Positions 53,137-62,707 of a stretch of DNA of 64,000 bases are shown here, in pieces. The stretch spans positions 558,001-622,000 of the forward strand of contig NZ_BLLB01000002.1 of assembly GCF_010723735.1 (NCBI RefSeq), read 5' to 3'. The stretch is from Mycolicibacterium hippocampi (GTDB lineage Bacteria > Actinomycetota > Actinomycetes > Mycobacteriales > Mycobacteriaceae). The first letter of the stretch is position 1. Each line of letters begins with the position of its first letter. Made by a program: the position numbers and the translations under genes. The notes beneath the pieces are model-generated. The model saw only the letters and a program-made list of their open reading frames with translations, did no database searches and was not told where the DNA came from.

Positions 53137-53387
53137 GCGCCGCGCCGCTGCTTTCGGACCAGTTCCTCGTCTTCGAGTTCACCGGCCAGTTGCAGGGCTC
53201 GATCCAGGTTCACCGACGGCACACCCAGGTCTGCTGTGCGGGTGGCAAAAGCCGCCGGGGCCGGCCGTTGGGCCGCACCTTCACGGATCGCGTCGTTGAG
53301 CGCTTGTTTGAAGGACGTCCCGCGCTCTGCCATTCGTCGTTTGATCAGGGCGAGGGTGTCGTCGTCCAGTGTCACCGTCGTGCGCAC
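53133..53387 (-). CDS. vapB: VapB antitoxin
   Basis: This 84-residue antitoxin starts with a ribbon-helix-helix segment (TTVTLDDDTLALIKRRM) and ends in a charged toxin-binding tail. The start is GTG 53387, six bases after the -10 TATGCT (minus strand), so the message is probably leaderless. Two palindromes overlap and flank that promoter, as expected for autorepression by the VapBC complex. Confidence 0.9.
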   Translation of the reverse strand: MRTTVTLDDDTLALIKRRMAERGTSFKQALNDAIREGAAQRPAPAAFATRTADLGVPSVNLDRALQLAGELEDEELVRKQRRGA

Positions 53388-53388
53388 C

Positions 53389-53428
53389 TTGACAGCATAG
53401 CGTCAAAATCCCTGACAGCATGCTGTCA
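53389..53428. promoter_or_regulatory. Paired VapBC operators over the vapB promoter
   Basis: TGACAGCATGCTGTCA at 53413-53428 is a perfect 16-base palindrome. A related copy, TGACAGCATAGCGTCA, is at 53390-53405, with centres 23 bases apart. The second copy contains the -10 (AGCATA at 53394-53399, minus strand TATGCT), so binding would block transcription. Confidence 0.75.
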
Positions 53429-53429
53429 A

Positions 53430-54367
53430 TTAAGATGCCGCGGCGGTAGCGGTACGGCGGAACTCGCTGGGATTGACGCCGCGGACCCGTTTGAACGCTG
53501 CGCTGAATCCGAACGGTTCGGAGTAGCCCACGGTGCGGGCCACCGCCGCGACCGTGGCATCCGGCCGTTCGATGAGCAGATCCGCCGCAAGTGTCATCCG
53601 CCAGCGGGTCAGATAGGTCAGCGGTGGTTCGCCGACCAGCTCGGTGAACCGCTTGGCCAGGGTCGACCTCGACACCCCGATCCGGTCGGCCAGCGTTGCC
53701 ACCGTCCACGGTGCCGCCGGGTCGCCGTGCAGAAGGCGAAGCGCGTCGCCGGCGACCGGATCACGCTGGGCGGCCCACCACGCCGGGGGCGGCCGCCTGG
53801 TCGGTCGAACCACTCGCGAAGCGTGCACACCAGCATCCAGTCCAGCAGCCGATCCAACACCACCTGCTGGCCGGGGACGTCCATCGCCACCTCCGCGGCG
53901 AGGTGGTCCAGCACTGCATCGCCGGTGCCCCCGGCCTCCACCCGGAGCACGGGCGGCAACACGTCGAGCAGTTGGCGGCTGATCTCACCGCGCACCGGGT
54001 AGGCGCCGACGATCAGGGTCGTCGCACCGCTTCCGGCGTCGTCGTCGCTCCAGCCGAGCCGGTGCCGGGTGCCGCCATGCTCGGGGGTGGCGCAGAACTC
54101 GCCGCAGGCGACCGGTTCTGCGGATGTGCCGATCTCGTCGACAAAGGTGAAGGTCGCCGGACCCCGCACCACCACCGTTTCGTAGGCGCCCAGCCGCTCC
54201 GGCGCACCGTCGTCGGGCACGATCCAGCCGGCCCCACCGAGAACTGTGCACAGCGTCAGCGGCGCGCCGTCGACGAAGTGCAGGGCCCAGGGTGCGGTGA
54301 GGCTGGAGCTACCGAACAGCGAGCCGTGGGCCCGAACTCCGCGGAACAGGTCACCGAACACGTCCAT
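53430..54367 (-). pseudogene. Frameshifted AraC-family regulator (cupin plus HTH)
   Basis: The first part (54367 down to about 53790) encodes an N-terminal cupin-type AraC ligand domain of about 190 residues, ending LREWFDRPGGRP. The second part, in another frame (about 53800 to 53430), continues with AWWAAQRDPVAGDALRLLHG and complete AraC helices (VSRSTLAKRFTELVGEPPL, then VGYSEPFGFSAAFKR). One extra C in the C5 tract (G5 at 53785-53789 on the plus strand) would join them into an intact protein of about 310 residues. This may be a true inactivation, a switchable tract or a sequencing error. It is divergent from the NmrA-like gene. Confidence 0.8.
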
Positions 54368-54448
54368 CAACCAAGGTTAGACGAATACACATGCAAACCG
54401 GCTCTTAACCTATGGCTGCGTCCGCATGGCCGGCGTTCAATCGATGTC

Positions 54449-55285
54449 ATGACCAACAACAACACTCTTGTCCTCGGTGCGACCGGCAAGACCGGCCGAC
54501 GGGTCGCGGCCCGGCTGCGGTTGCGCGGCATCCCGGTACGTGCGGCCTCCCGGTCCAGCCAGACCCGGTTAGACTGGTCCGACCCCGCCGGCTGGGACGC
54601 CGCCCTGCAAGGAGTAGCTGCCGTGTACGTGGTGGCTCCTGCCACGGTGGGACCCGTGCACCAGTTTGTGAAACGCGCCGAATCCGCAGGGGTGCAGCGA
54701 CTGGTCCTGCTCTCCGGGCGGGGCGCCGACACCTGGGGCGACTCCGAGTTCGGACTGGACATGCGCGACGCCGAGGATGCGGTACGCGCTTCGGCCGTCG
54801 AGTGGACCATCCTGCGGCCCAACAACTTTGCCCAGAATTTCGACGAGGAACTGTGGCACGCACCTCTGCTCACCGGTCAACTCGCGTTGCCGGCCGGCAC
54901 GGTCCCCGAGCCGTTGATCGACTTGGAGGACGTCGCCGACGTCGCGGCCGCGGTGTTGACCGAGCCCGGCCGGCACGCCGGCGAGATCTACGAATTGACC
55001 GGCCCGCGCGCCCTCACCTTCGCGGAAGCGGTCGAGTTGATCGCCCGCGCCTCTGGGCAACCCATCACCTACAAGCAGATCTCCCCCGCCGAATACGCCG
55101 CCGCGCTCGTCGACGACGGCCTGACCGAGGAGGACGCCCACCACATCGCCGAGATGTTCGTGATGATGGAGCGCGGCCTGCTGGCGGATCCGACCGACGA
55201 CGTCGCCTCCGTTCTGGGACGCGAACCGCGCGCTTTCGAGGACTACGTCCTGCGGACTGCGGCAACCGGGACGTGGCAACGCTGA
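54449..55285 (+). CDS. NmrA-like NAD(P)H-binding protein
   Basis: This 278-residue atypical SDR has the nucleotide-binding GATGKTGRRVA near the start and a YKQIS-type substrate region in the C-terminal half, but no catalytic YxxxK at the usual place. This fits NmrA/NAD(P)H-azoreductase-like proteins that sense or use NADPH. The ATG at 54449 is chosen at the start of the conserved fold. It faces the frameshifted AraC regulator, its probable former or present controller; AraC-NmrA pairs of this kind are common in actinobacteria. Confidence 0.88.
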   Translation: MTNNNTLVLGATGKTGRRVAARLRLRGIPVRAASRSSQTRLDWSDPAGWDAALQGVAAVYVVAPATVGPVHQFVKRAESAGVQRLVLLSGRGADTWGDSEFGLDMRDAEDAVRASAVEWTILRPNNFAQNFDEELWHAPLLTGQLALPAGTVPEPLIDLEDVADVAAAVLTEPGRHAGEIYELTGPRALTFAEAVELIARASGQPITYKQISPAEYAAALVDDGLTEEDAHHIAEMFVMMERGLLADPTDDVASVLGREPRAFEDYVLRTAATGTWQR

Positions 55286-55390
55286 GCACCGCGACGCCCG
55301 CGGTCGGCATCCTCGAGTCCATGCGGTTCAGCCCGCTGCCGTGAGCTGCGCGCGACCGCGCACGCTCGTTCACATCGGAGGGTCGCTGCC

Positions 55391-56401
55391 TCAACGCGGC
55401 ATCGGATGGCGTTCGGCGAACTCCCAGACGAGGGCGCTGGCGTCCGGCCCGGCTCGATCGGTGTACCGGCCGTCCCCGGCAGGGCCCGGCCAGGCGTGGC
55501 CCATCCCGTGCACCAGGTACGACTCGACCAGTGACCGCCCGTCAGGCATCGTGAAGGTCCGGTGTGTGTAACCATGCCTTCCCGGGCGTGACGGCACAGT
55601 TGTGGTCTCTTCATCCAGAATCAGGCTGTTGTCGAGCAGAGCGTTGTCGACGAGATCGCCCACCGCAGTCCAGTGTTCGACAAGACGCGCGCCGACGCGC
55701 GGCGTGACGACATCGTCGTCACCGCCCTGGATCACCAGCAGCGGCACCTGCCTCGCCCGGTCGCCCATCTGAGACCACGCCTGACGTGCGGTGTACGTCG
55801 GCGGGGTGGCGTCGAGATCGAGTGGGTCCACCTGGTTCAGGCCGTACTCGCCGCCTGCCACCGACGTCGCGGTCGCGAAGACGTCCGGGTAGGTCGCGGC
55901 CAGGATCACCGCGGTTCCGGCACCCGAGGAAGCGCCTGCGACGTGCACGCGTGCCGCGTCCGCGTGGTAGTCCTCGACCACCTGCCGGGCGGCACCGGCC
56001 AAAAGCGCGGGGTCGCCGGCACCGCGATGTTGTTCCCGCGGGTCCGCCGAGTTCCAGCAGTTGAGCGCGCTGCGGAACACCCTCTGCGTCGGATAGACGA
56101 CGATGAATCCCTCCCGGTCGGCCAGGCTGTTGAACTGCGTCGTGGATTTCATCGAGTTCCAGCCGTAGCCGGTCATCCCGCATCCGTGTATCGCCATGAC
56201 CACCGGCAGCGGGGTCGCGCCGTCGTACTGCGGTGGCAGGTGCACTTGGTAACGCACCGAACCCGCCGCGCCGTCGTAGACATGGTTGTGGTCGCCGGCC
56301 GTCATCCACCAGGGAAGGCCGTACTGAAACGCTGCGGTGGCGAGGCCCCCGGCGACCACGAGAACGCCGAGGATTGCGGCGGCCCGGGTCACAAGGCGCA
56401 T
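55391..56401 (-). CDS. Secreted PHB-depolymerase-type (CE1) esterase
   Basis: This 336-residue alpha/beta hydrolase has an N-terminal membrane/signal helix (residues 8-28). The oxyanion segment is HGCGMTGYGW, the nucleophile is in AGASSGAGTA, and a His lies in VHGMGHAWPG. The pattern matches the LpqC/poly-hydroxybutyrate depolymerase-like group that acts on polyesters or feruloyl-type esters outside the cell. It overlaps the upstream hydrolase gene by 13 bases and ends a four-gene leftward operon with an ABC exporter. Confidence 0.88.
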   Translation of the reverse strand: MRLVTRAAAILGVLVVAGGLATAAFQYGLPWWMTAGDHNHVYDGAAGSVRYQVHLPPQYDGATPLPVVMAIHGCGMTGYGWNSMKSTTQFNSLADREGFIVVYPTQRVFRSALNCWNSADPREQHRGAGDPALLAGAARQVVEDYHADAARVHVAGASSGAGTAVILAATYPDVFATATSVAGGEYGLNQVDPLDLDATPPTYTARQAWSQMGDRARQVPLLVIQGGDDDVVTPRVGARLVEHWTAVGDLVDNALLDNSLILDEETTTVPSRPGRHGYTHRTFTMPDGRSLVESYLVHGMGHAWPGPAGDGRYTDRAGPDASALVWEFAERHPMPR

Positions 56402-57921
56402 GTGGTGTCCTCGGCCGGGAGCCGAAGGTCGATCAGGTAGGCGGCGGCGATCTCGTCGACGCACGGACTGGTCCCCGCCATCACGACGGTGTGTTGCTGC
56501 CCTTCAACGGTCAGCATGGCGCCGCCGAGCGCTTCGGCAAGCCGGATGCCGCCGTCATACGGTGTGCTGGGATCGCCGGTGATCGAGACGACAAGAGTCG
56601 GCGGGAGTTCTTGCACGTCTTCGGCATACGGGATACCCAGGGTCGGTTCGAAGGGCCAGGCCTCACACCCGTCGCGGGCGCCGTCCCGCAGGTTGATGCC
56701 CGGGTCGAGGAACGGCGCGGCCTCGACCACGGCGACTCGTAGGTCGGCGGTCTGCTCCGGGGTCAACCGTTGCTCGTCCATGCAGTTGATGGCGAAGACC
56801 GCCTCACCGAAGTTGGACCACCGGCCGTCCGAGGCACGCCCGGCGAAGGCGTGCCCGAGCGCCACCAGGGTGTCGCCCCGGCCTGCCCGCACCTCGGCGA
56901 TACCGGCGATGATCGCGGGCCAGGCCTGCGACGTGTACAGACCCGAGATGATTCCCGCGGTCGCCGCGTCGAAGGTGAGCTCGAACCCGTCCAGCGCCGG
57001 CAGCGGCTCGTCGAGCAGCGGCCGCAGGGTGTCCTGGAGCACCCGAGTCGCCTGCTCCGGGTCGGGGCCCAACGGGCAATCGGGCTGCTCGGCGCAGAAC
57101 GCGGCCAGTTGTTCGAATGCCCGTTGGAAGCCGGTGTAGGCGTAGACCCGCCGCTCGAAAGTGCCCTGCCGAGGGTCGATCGCGCCGTCGAGGACCATGG
57201 CGCGCACGTTATCGGGGAAGGTCTCGGCGTAGACGGCGCCGAGGCGGGTGCCGTAGCTCTGCCCCAGATAGCTGAGTTTCTCCTCACCCAGCGCCGCACG
57301 CAGGATGTCCATGTCCCGCACCACGTCACGGGTTCCCGCGTTTGCCAATGCCTGTGCACCACCGCTGCGCTCGGCACACCTGTCGAACAGCTCTCGAGTG
57401 TGTTCCTCCGTGATCGGCGTGACGCTGCCGACCGCGGAGGTGGGCACCGCTGCGGTGTCGGCCTCGGCGTCGGTGAAACAGTCGATCGCCGGGACGGTGG
57501 CGCCGACACCCCGTGGGTCGAAGCCGACCAGGTGGAAGGCCTCGGTGATCGGACTCTCGGCCAGTGACACGCTGGTGAGAGCTGCCGCCATCACGCCTGA
57601 ACCGCCGGGGCCACCGGGGTTCAGCACCAGCGACCCGGCCGGTTCGTCGCCGCGTGCGGGCACCCGCAGCACAGCGATCTGCACGGTCTGACCACCGGGG
57701 TCGTCGTAGTCGAGGGGAACCTGCAAGCGGGCACACTCGAATGTGTCACTGCCGGAGAGCACCTCGGCCTCGTCGCCTGTGGTGGCGTAGTCGTCACACG
57801 GCTCGAAGGTCAGCTCTTGGGCATGGAAGCGCTCGAGTGCTGTGCCGGTACGCTCCGGCGCGCTGCATGCGGCCAGCGCCAGCATCACCACTCCGACGGC
57901 CGCGACCAGAGCACGGGTCAT
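56389..57921 (-). CDS. Lipoprotein alpha/beta hydrolase, tripeptidyl-aminopeptidase (TAP) type
   Basis: This 510-residue lipoprotein has lipobox LAAC with C19, the oxyanion segment NPGGPGGSG, the nucleophile serine in GQSYGTRLG, and a C-terminal TAP-like domain (GDPSTPYDGG, QQHTVV with the His). It resembles mycobacterial SlpD/CaeA-type exported hydrolases. It probably cleaves short peptides or esters at the cell surface. The ATG overlaps the ABC permease stop (ATGA). Confidence 0.9.
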   Translation of the reverse strand: MTRALVAAVGVVMLALAACSAPERTGTALERFHAQELTFEPCDDYATTGDEAEVLSGSDTFECARLQVPLDYDDPGGQTVQIAVLRVPARGDEPAGSLVLNPGGPGGSGVMAAALTSVSLAESPITEAFHLVGFDPRGVGATVPAIDCFTDAEADTAAVPTSAVGSVTPITEEHTRELFDRCAERSGGAQALANAGTRDVVRDMDILRAALGEEKLSYLGQSYGTRLGAVYAETFPDNVRAMVLDGAIDPRQGTFERRVYAYTGFQRAFEQLAAFCAEQPDCPLGPDPEQATRVLQDTLRPLLDEPLPALDGFELTFDAATAGIISGLYTSQAWPAIIAGIAEVRAGRGDTLVALGHAFAGRASDGRWSNFGEAVFAINCMDEQRLTPEQTADLRVAVVEAAPFLDPGINLRDGARDGCEAWPFEPTLGIPYAEDVQELPPTLVVSITGDPSTPYDGGIRLAEALGGAMLTVEGQQHTVVMAGTSPCVDEIAAAYLIDLRLPAEDTTCAL

Positions 57922-58637
57922 CGTCTTGGCTCCCAACGGAACAGCCTCGAGGCGAGCGCGATCGCGAGGACCACCCACGACACGGTGGGAACCAGCAGGA
58001 GCAGTGAGTCGGTCAGCGGTATCCCGCCGTTCCAAGCGTTGACGATCAGCTCGGTGGCCGAGCCGCCGGGCAGCAGCCGCTTCACCAGGGTGAGGTTCTC
58101 GGTTCCGGTGATGCCGACCCAGCTCGTCACCGCGACGATCCCCAAACTCACCGGCAGCGTGGTGACTTGGGCGTGCTCGGGTGAGTTCGTGACGCCGGCG
58201 GTCGCCATTCCGAGTGCAAGCATCATGCCGAAAGTCGCGGTGATCGCCACCACCAGCAGCAGCACGTCGGCGGGCGCGGAACTGACGGCGGCGAACACCG
58301 AGAGGATCAGGCCCACCTGGACCACCGAGATGGCGGTGATCGGGAGGACCAGACCGGACAGGATCGCCACGTCACCGGCGGCGGTGGAGCGCAGCCGCTT
58401 GATGAACAGGTTCTGCCGACGGGCAGCCAGGGTGGTCACCGTGGCGGCGTACAGGCTGAACGCAGCGATGGTGAACGCGATCACCGCACCGATGTAACCG
58501 AGGCTGCCGATCCTTTCGAACACGTCACGGAAATGGATGAAGAAGGCGCTGGCCGCCATGGGCATGATGAGGCTGGTGACCAACACCGCCCTGTTGCGGA
58601 AGAGCTGGATCACTTCGCTGTACGCGATGGAGAGCAT
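57918..58637 (-). CDS. ABC-2 type exporter permease
   Basis: This 239-residue permease has six hydrophobic segments and the ABC-2 pattern, with a long first cytoplasmic end and a hydrophobic re-entrant part. It pairs with the ATPase gene 23 bases upstream. The size and build resemble drug or antibiotic exporters such as DrrB. The two hydrolases that follow in the same operon suggest export linked to the envelope; the substrate is unknown. Confidence 0.88.
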   Translation of the reverse strand: MLSIAYSEVIQLFRNRAVLVTSLIMPMAASAFFIHFRDVFERIGSLGYIGAVIAFTIAAFSLYAATVTTLAARRQNLFIKRLRSTAAGDVAILSGLVLPITAISVVQVGLILSVFAAVSSAPADVLLLVVAITATFGMMLALGMATAGVTNSPEHAQVTTLPVSLGIVAVTSWVGITGTENLTLVKRLLPGGSATELIVNAWNGGIPLTDSLLLLVPTVSWVVLAIALASRLFRWEPRR

Positions 58638-58660
58638 GGGGACTTCCTGTTCTCGATTGG

Positions 58661-59557
58661 TCAGACGGTGGTCGGCTCGGATCCGATGGCACGGAAGACG
58701 TCGTCCAGCCGGCTCGGCGCGGCGGACAACCCGTGCAACTCGACCGAGTGTGCAGCTGCCCAGTCGAGCAGCTGTTTGAGGTCGGTCTGCAGATCGAAAG
58801 TCTCGATCACATAGGAGGAATCCGATACCGGTGCGGACTGCATCGGCGGCGCGGGGGCGTCCGGGGGCAGTGAGAACTGGATCGAGGCCGGCAGGGTTCG
58901 AGTCAGCTCGGCGACCGTTCCCTGGTGATGGAAGGTGCCGCGGTACATCAGCCCGATGCGGTCGGCGCGCTGCTGTGCTTCCTCGAGGTAGTGGGTGGTC
59001 AAAACGATGGTCGACCCGTCCTCGCGCAGCTGTTGCACGGCGGCCCAGAGTGCGTCGCGGGACTGGATGTCCAGCCCTGTGGTGGGTTCGTCGAGGAAGA
59101 TCAGCTCCGGACGTCCATAGACCGCCGTCACGAAGTCGAGCCGTCGTTTCTCACCGCCGGACAACTGGGACACCCGGACGTCGGCCTTGCCCGCGAGATC
59201 GACGATGCCCAGCACCCGCCCGACGGTGTCGGTGCGCCCACTCAGGCGGCCGATCAGGCGAACGGACTCCGCGACGGTCAGATCCGGGGAGAAGCCGCTC
59301 TCCTGGAGCATGATCCCGGTCCTGTGCCGCACTGCCCTACGGTTTGTCGGATCCTCGCCGAAGACGCGCACTGTGCCGGAGGACGCCTTGCGGTGCCCTT
59401 CGATGATCTCCAGGGTCGAGGTCTTACCTGCCCCGTTGGTACCGAGCAGCGCGTAGAGTTCGCCGCGCTCGACCTGGAACGAAAGATCCTTCACGGCCTG
59501 GAAATCCCCATAGGTGAGGTTCAGTCTGTCGACGTCGATGACGGGGTTCACGGACAT
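58661..59557 (-). CDS. ABC transporter ATPase (DrrA-like)
   Basis: This 298-residue ATPase has Walker A GTNGAGKT, a Q-loop in IMLQESGF, the signature LSGGEKRR, Walker B LIFLDEPTTG and the switch His in TTHYLEE. A C-terminal extension of about 75 residues is typical of DrrA/CcmA-type exporters. It is the first gene of the operon with the permease and two hydrolases. It is divergent from the sensor kinase, with the two-component system a candidate regulator. Confidence 0.93.
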   Translation of the reverse strand: MSVNPVIDVDRLNLTYGDFQAVKDLSFQVERGELYALLGTNGAGKTSTLEIIEGHRKASSGTVRVFGEDPTNRRAVRHRTGIMLQESGFSPDLTVAESVRLIGRLSGRTDTVGRVLGIVDLAGKADVRVSQLSGGEKRRLDFVTAVYGRPELIFLDEPTTGLDIQSRDALWAAVQQLREDGSTIVLTTHYLEEAQQRADRIGLMYRGTFHHQGTVAELTRTLPASIQFSLPPDAPAPPMQSAPVSDSSYVIETFDLQTDLKQLLDWAAAHSVELHGLSAAPSRLDDVFRAIGSEPTTV

Positions 59558-59720
59558 GTACCCATCACACGGGATGTCGGACGGGCTGCACAGTGCGGTG
59601 GCGTCACGTCATCGGCGTGACGTTTGCGGCGCCGTCCACATGACACTGCGTCACTACCCGCCCCAAGCCGCATCGGCGATACTGGGGCGTGACTCCATCC
59701 CTCTGCAAGTGAAGCCACCC

Positions 59721-60899
59721 ATGAAAAGTCGTGCCCGGTTGTTCCCGGCAGCGCCTGACGGTGCGCCCGCGAGATCCCGGCGACGGTTCCGCACGCTCAA
59801 CTTGACGATATTCCTGCCTCTGATCGGCGCTGTCGGTGTACTCGTGATGGCCAGGCAGGCCCAGACCTGGCAACAGGGCGCGGTGCTGGGCGTGGGCCTG
59901 GTCGCTGCGCTGGTGGCGTTCGAGCGTTGGACGGCCGGCGACATCACCCGTGTTGCGATTCCGTGTCTGAGCGTCACGGCAGCCGTCTGGCCGTTCGGAG
60001 TGTTGATGGTCGATGGCCCGATCCAGGCCGCGTACTACCCGCTGGCCATCGTCGGATCGCTCACCATTCCGCAGCTTCCCCGTCACCGGGCCGTCGCGGC
60101 GCTCGGGCTGGTCGGGTACGTGGCCGCGGTAGGCGCATTGGGAGTGTTCGCCGGCGGCCAGGCCGACATGAGCGGGGTCATCGCAGAGGTCATCGTCCCC
60201 ACCGGCGTCACCGCGGTCCTGACCGGTTTGATGTTTCCCAACAAAGGGTTCTACGACGTGGTCGCCGAGCTGGAGGAAGCACGCAACCGGGAGGCGGAGC
60301 TGGCTGTCATCCGCGAGCGAATGCGTTTCGCCAGCGATCTGCACGACATCCAGGGCCACACACTGCACGTGGTGAAACTGAAGATCGCGTTGGCGCAGCG
60401 GTTGATCCACAGTGACACGGCGCGTGCGGAACAGGAACTGCGGGAGGTCTATGAGCTCATCGGCGACACCATTGCCCACACCAAAGACCTTGCCTACGGC
60501 CAGCGCAGGCTAAACCTCACCGCAGAGCTGGAAAATGCACGCAACCTGTTGGAAGCAACAGGAATTCATGTGCGTGTGGACCGCCAGAACGAGGTCAGCG
60601 AGTGCGCCAACGAACTTCTCGGCCAGGTTCTGCGCGAGACGACGACCAACATTCTGCGGCATTCGCAAGCCTCGCTGGTCCGCATCGAGCTCTCCGATCA
60701 CAGCATCACCGTCATCAACGACGGCGCGGGTGACGACGCACTACCCGAACTACGAGGACTCGCCACCCTTGCGGACCGGGTGTCCGATGGCGGCGGAGAA
60801 CTCAGCGTCGAACTCGAGAATCACCGATTCCTGACTGCGGCAACGTTTCCGCCTCCGACCGAAGGTGCCGGAGCGGCATCCGCTCGGAGTGGTCGATGA
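59721..60899 (+). CDS. DesK/NarX-type sensor histidine kinase
   Basis: This 392-residue kinase has five or six membrane helices in residues 25-170 and no large outer domain. It continues with a HisKA_3 phospho-acceptor H208 in DLHDIQGHTLH and a short HATPase domain (RETTTNILRHSQAS). Multi-helix sensors of this type often respond to membrane state or to antibiotics. The ATG at 59721 or the GTG at 59709 may be the start. It overlaps the response-regulator gene by four bases (ATGA) and is divergent from the ABC exporter, its likely target. Confidence 0.88.
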   Translation: MKSRARLFPAAPDGAPARSRRRFRTLNLTIFLPLIGAVGVLVMARQAQTWQQGAVLGVGLVAALVAFERWTAGDITRVAIPCLSVTAAVWPFGVLMVDGPIQAAYYPLAIVGSLTIPQLPRHRAVAALGLVGYVAAVGALGVFAGGQADMSGVIAEVIVPTGVTAVLTGLMFPNKGFYDVVAELEEARNREAELAVIRERMRFASDLHDIQGHTLHVVKLKIALAQRLIHSDTARAEQELREVYELIGDTIAHTKDLAYGQRRLNLTAELENARNLLEATGIHVRVDRQNEVSECANELLGQVLRETTTNILRHSQASLVRIELSDHSITVINDGAGDDALPELRGLATLADRVSDGGGELSVELENHRFLTAATFPPPTEGAGAASARSGR

Positions 60900-61498
60900 C
60901 CACCGTCGTGCTCGCCGACGACGAGGTACTGCTGCGCAAAGCCATGGCCGCACTGCTTCCGCTCGAGGGCGATTTCCAGATCCTCGCAGAGGCCGACGAC
61001 GGAGCCGCGGCGGTACAGGCGACGCTGACCCACCGGCCCGACGTGCTGGTCATCGACCTCGAAATGCCCAGGATCGACGGTCTCGAGGCAGTCGCCGAGA
61101 TCCGTCGTGCGCTACCGGATCAGGTGATCTTGATGCTCACCCGCCATGCTCGGCCAGGAGTTCTTCGCAGCGCGCTCAAGCTGGGGGTGCAGGGCTTCGC
61201 CAGCAAGTCAGCCGAACCCTCTCACATCGCCGAGGTCATCACCGCGCTGCACAACGGCCGTCGGTGGATCGACCAGGACGTCTCAGCCGCGGCGATCGTC
61301 GACGACTGTCCTCTGACCGACCGGGAGCTCGACGTGCTCCGGGTCACCGGCGACGGCTATTCGGTGGCCGAGATCGCGAAACGGCTGCACCTGGCGTCAG
61401 GGACGGTACGCAACTATCTGTCCAGTGCCATGCAGAAAACCCAGACCAGGACGCGCCACGAAGCGGCCCGCTACGCGCGCGAGCACGACTGGCTCTGA
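60896..61498 (+). CDS. NarL/FixJ-type response regulator
   Basis: This 200-residue response regulator has a receiver domain with D54 (VIDLEMPRIDG) and a LuxR-type helix-turn-helix (LTDRELDVLRVTGDGYSVAEIAKRL is contiguous; the key helix is SVAEIAKRLHLASGTVRNYL). Its start overlaps the sensor gene. It is convergent with the beta-lactamase-like gene, six bases away. Confidence 0.93.
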   Translation: MTTVVLADDEVLLRKAMAALLPLEGDFQILAEADDGAAAVQATLTHRPDVLVIDLEMPRIDGLEAVAEIRRALPDQVILMLTRHARPGVLRSALKLGVQGFASKSAEPSHIAEVITALHNGRRWIDQDVSAAAIVDDCPLTDRELDVLRVTGDGYSVAEIAKRLHLASGTVRNYLSSAMQKTQTRTRHEAARYAREHDWL

Positions 61499-61504
61499 GC
61501 CGCT

Positions 61505-62677
61505 TCAGCCGCGCTTCGCTTCCGAGAGATCACGGAGCACAGCGTGGGCAGCCGTGATCCGGGCGGGGATCGGGAAGTTCTTGTTCGCGAGCATGACGAT
61601 GCCGATCCGCTGATCGGGAACGAACGCGGCGTACGCGCCGAACCCGTTGGTGGAACCCGTTTTGTTGAACAGCGCCGGACCCGCCGCCGGTTGCCCGGTG
61701 AGCGCCGTCACCGGGTTCGGCTGCATCGCCATGTCGGTCGAATTGCCGGCCAGCAACTGATCCAGGCTCACCGGATACGGATACCGTTCCCAGCCCAGGC
61801 CCTGGACCATGTCGGCGACCTTGAAGTACCCGGTGTGCGTTCCCTCGACTGCTTCGCGCACCGGCGCCTCGAGACCGCCGGGCGCGATGTTCGCTTCGAC
61901 AAAACGGAGCATGTCCGCCGCGGTGGACTTCACACCGTACGCCTCGGCGTCGAGCACGCCGGGGCTCACCCGGGTGGGTACATCGTCGGCGTCGTAACCC
62001 CAGGCATAGCCGTCCATCTGGGACTGCGGCACCTCGATGTAGCTGCGGCTGAGCCCGAGCCTCGGGAAGACCTGGCCTTGGAGCAGTTCGGTGAAAGTAG
62101 TGTTCATGGCGATCGCGGAGACGCGGCCGAGCAGTCCGATGCTGGGGTTGGAGTATCTGCGTTGTTCGCCGGGTGCGGCATCAGGTTTCCACTGTCGGAA
62201 GTACGTCTGCATCTGGGCTTCGTCGGTGACGTCGGCCGGGAACTGCAGCGGCAACCCGCCGGCGGTGTAGGTTCCGAGATTCAGCAGGGTCGCCCTGTCG
62301 ATCGCGCTGCCCGCCAACTCCGGCAGGTACGTACCGGGGTGTTCGTTGAGTGAGATCCGTCCGAGTGCCTGTGCGTAGGTGGCTGCAGTCGCGGTGAAAG
62401 TCTTGGACAACGAACCGATCTCGAAGATCGTCTCGGGTGTCACCGGGGCCGCACTCTGCCTCGACGCGACTCCGTAGGTGAAGTGGCGCTGACGGCCGTC
62501 GACCGTCACCGCGACGGCCATCCCCGGTATACCGTATTCGGCCAGCAGCGCTCCGAATGCTTCGTCCACCGCCGCGGCGACAGGATCAGGACGTGCGGCG
62601 GCAGGACCCGCGATGGACATCGTGAACAGCACGACTACCGACAGCAGTGCCGTGACCACCCTGGTGACGATTTGCAA
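61505..62677 (-). CDS. Class C beta-lactamase-like serine hydrolase
   Basis: This 390-residue exported protein has a signal peptide ending near residue 29 and the three class C motifs: SLSK at 89-92 (nucleophile S89), YSN in RRYSNPSIG, and KTG in FNKTGSTNG. It closely follows the AmpC layout, so it may hydrolyse beta-lactams, although many actinobacterial relatives are esterases or peptidases. The start is TTG 62677 after AGAGGGG; no ATG fits the signal peptide. A TetR gene lies upstream on the same strand. Confidence 0.87.
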   Translation of the reverse strand: MQIVTRVVTALLSVVVLFTMSIAGPAAARPDPVAAAVDEAFGALLAEYGIPGMAVAVTVDGRQRHFTYGVASRQSAAPVTPETIFEIGSLSKTFTATAATYAQALGRISLNEHPGTYLPELAGSAIDRATLLNLGTYTAGGLPLQFPADVTDEAQMQTYFRQWKPDAAPGEQRRYSNPSIGLLGRVSAIAMNTTFTELLQGQVFPRLGLSRSYIEVPQSQMDGYAWGYDADDVPTRVSPGVLDAEAYGVKSTAADMLRFVEANIAPGGLEAPVREAVEGTHTGYFKVADMVQGLGWERYPYPVSLDQLLAGNSTDMAMQPNPVTALTGQPAAGPALFNKTGSTNGFGAYAAFVPDQRIGIVMLANKNFPIPARITAAHAVLRDLSEAKRG

Positions 62678-62707
62678 CTGAGAACCCCTCTGTATTTTCG
62701 ATTTCCG

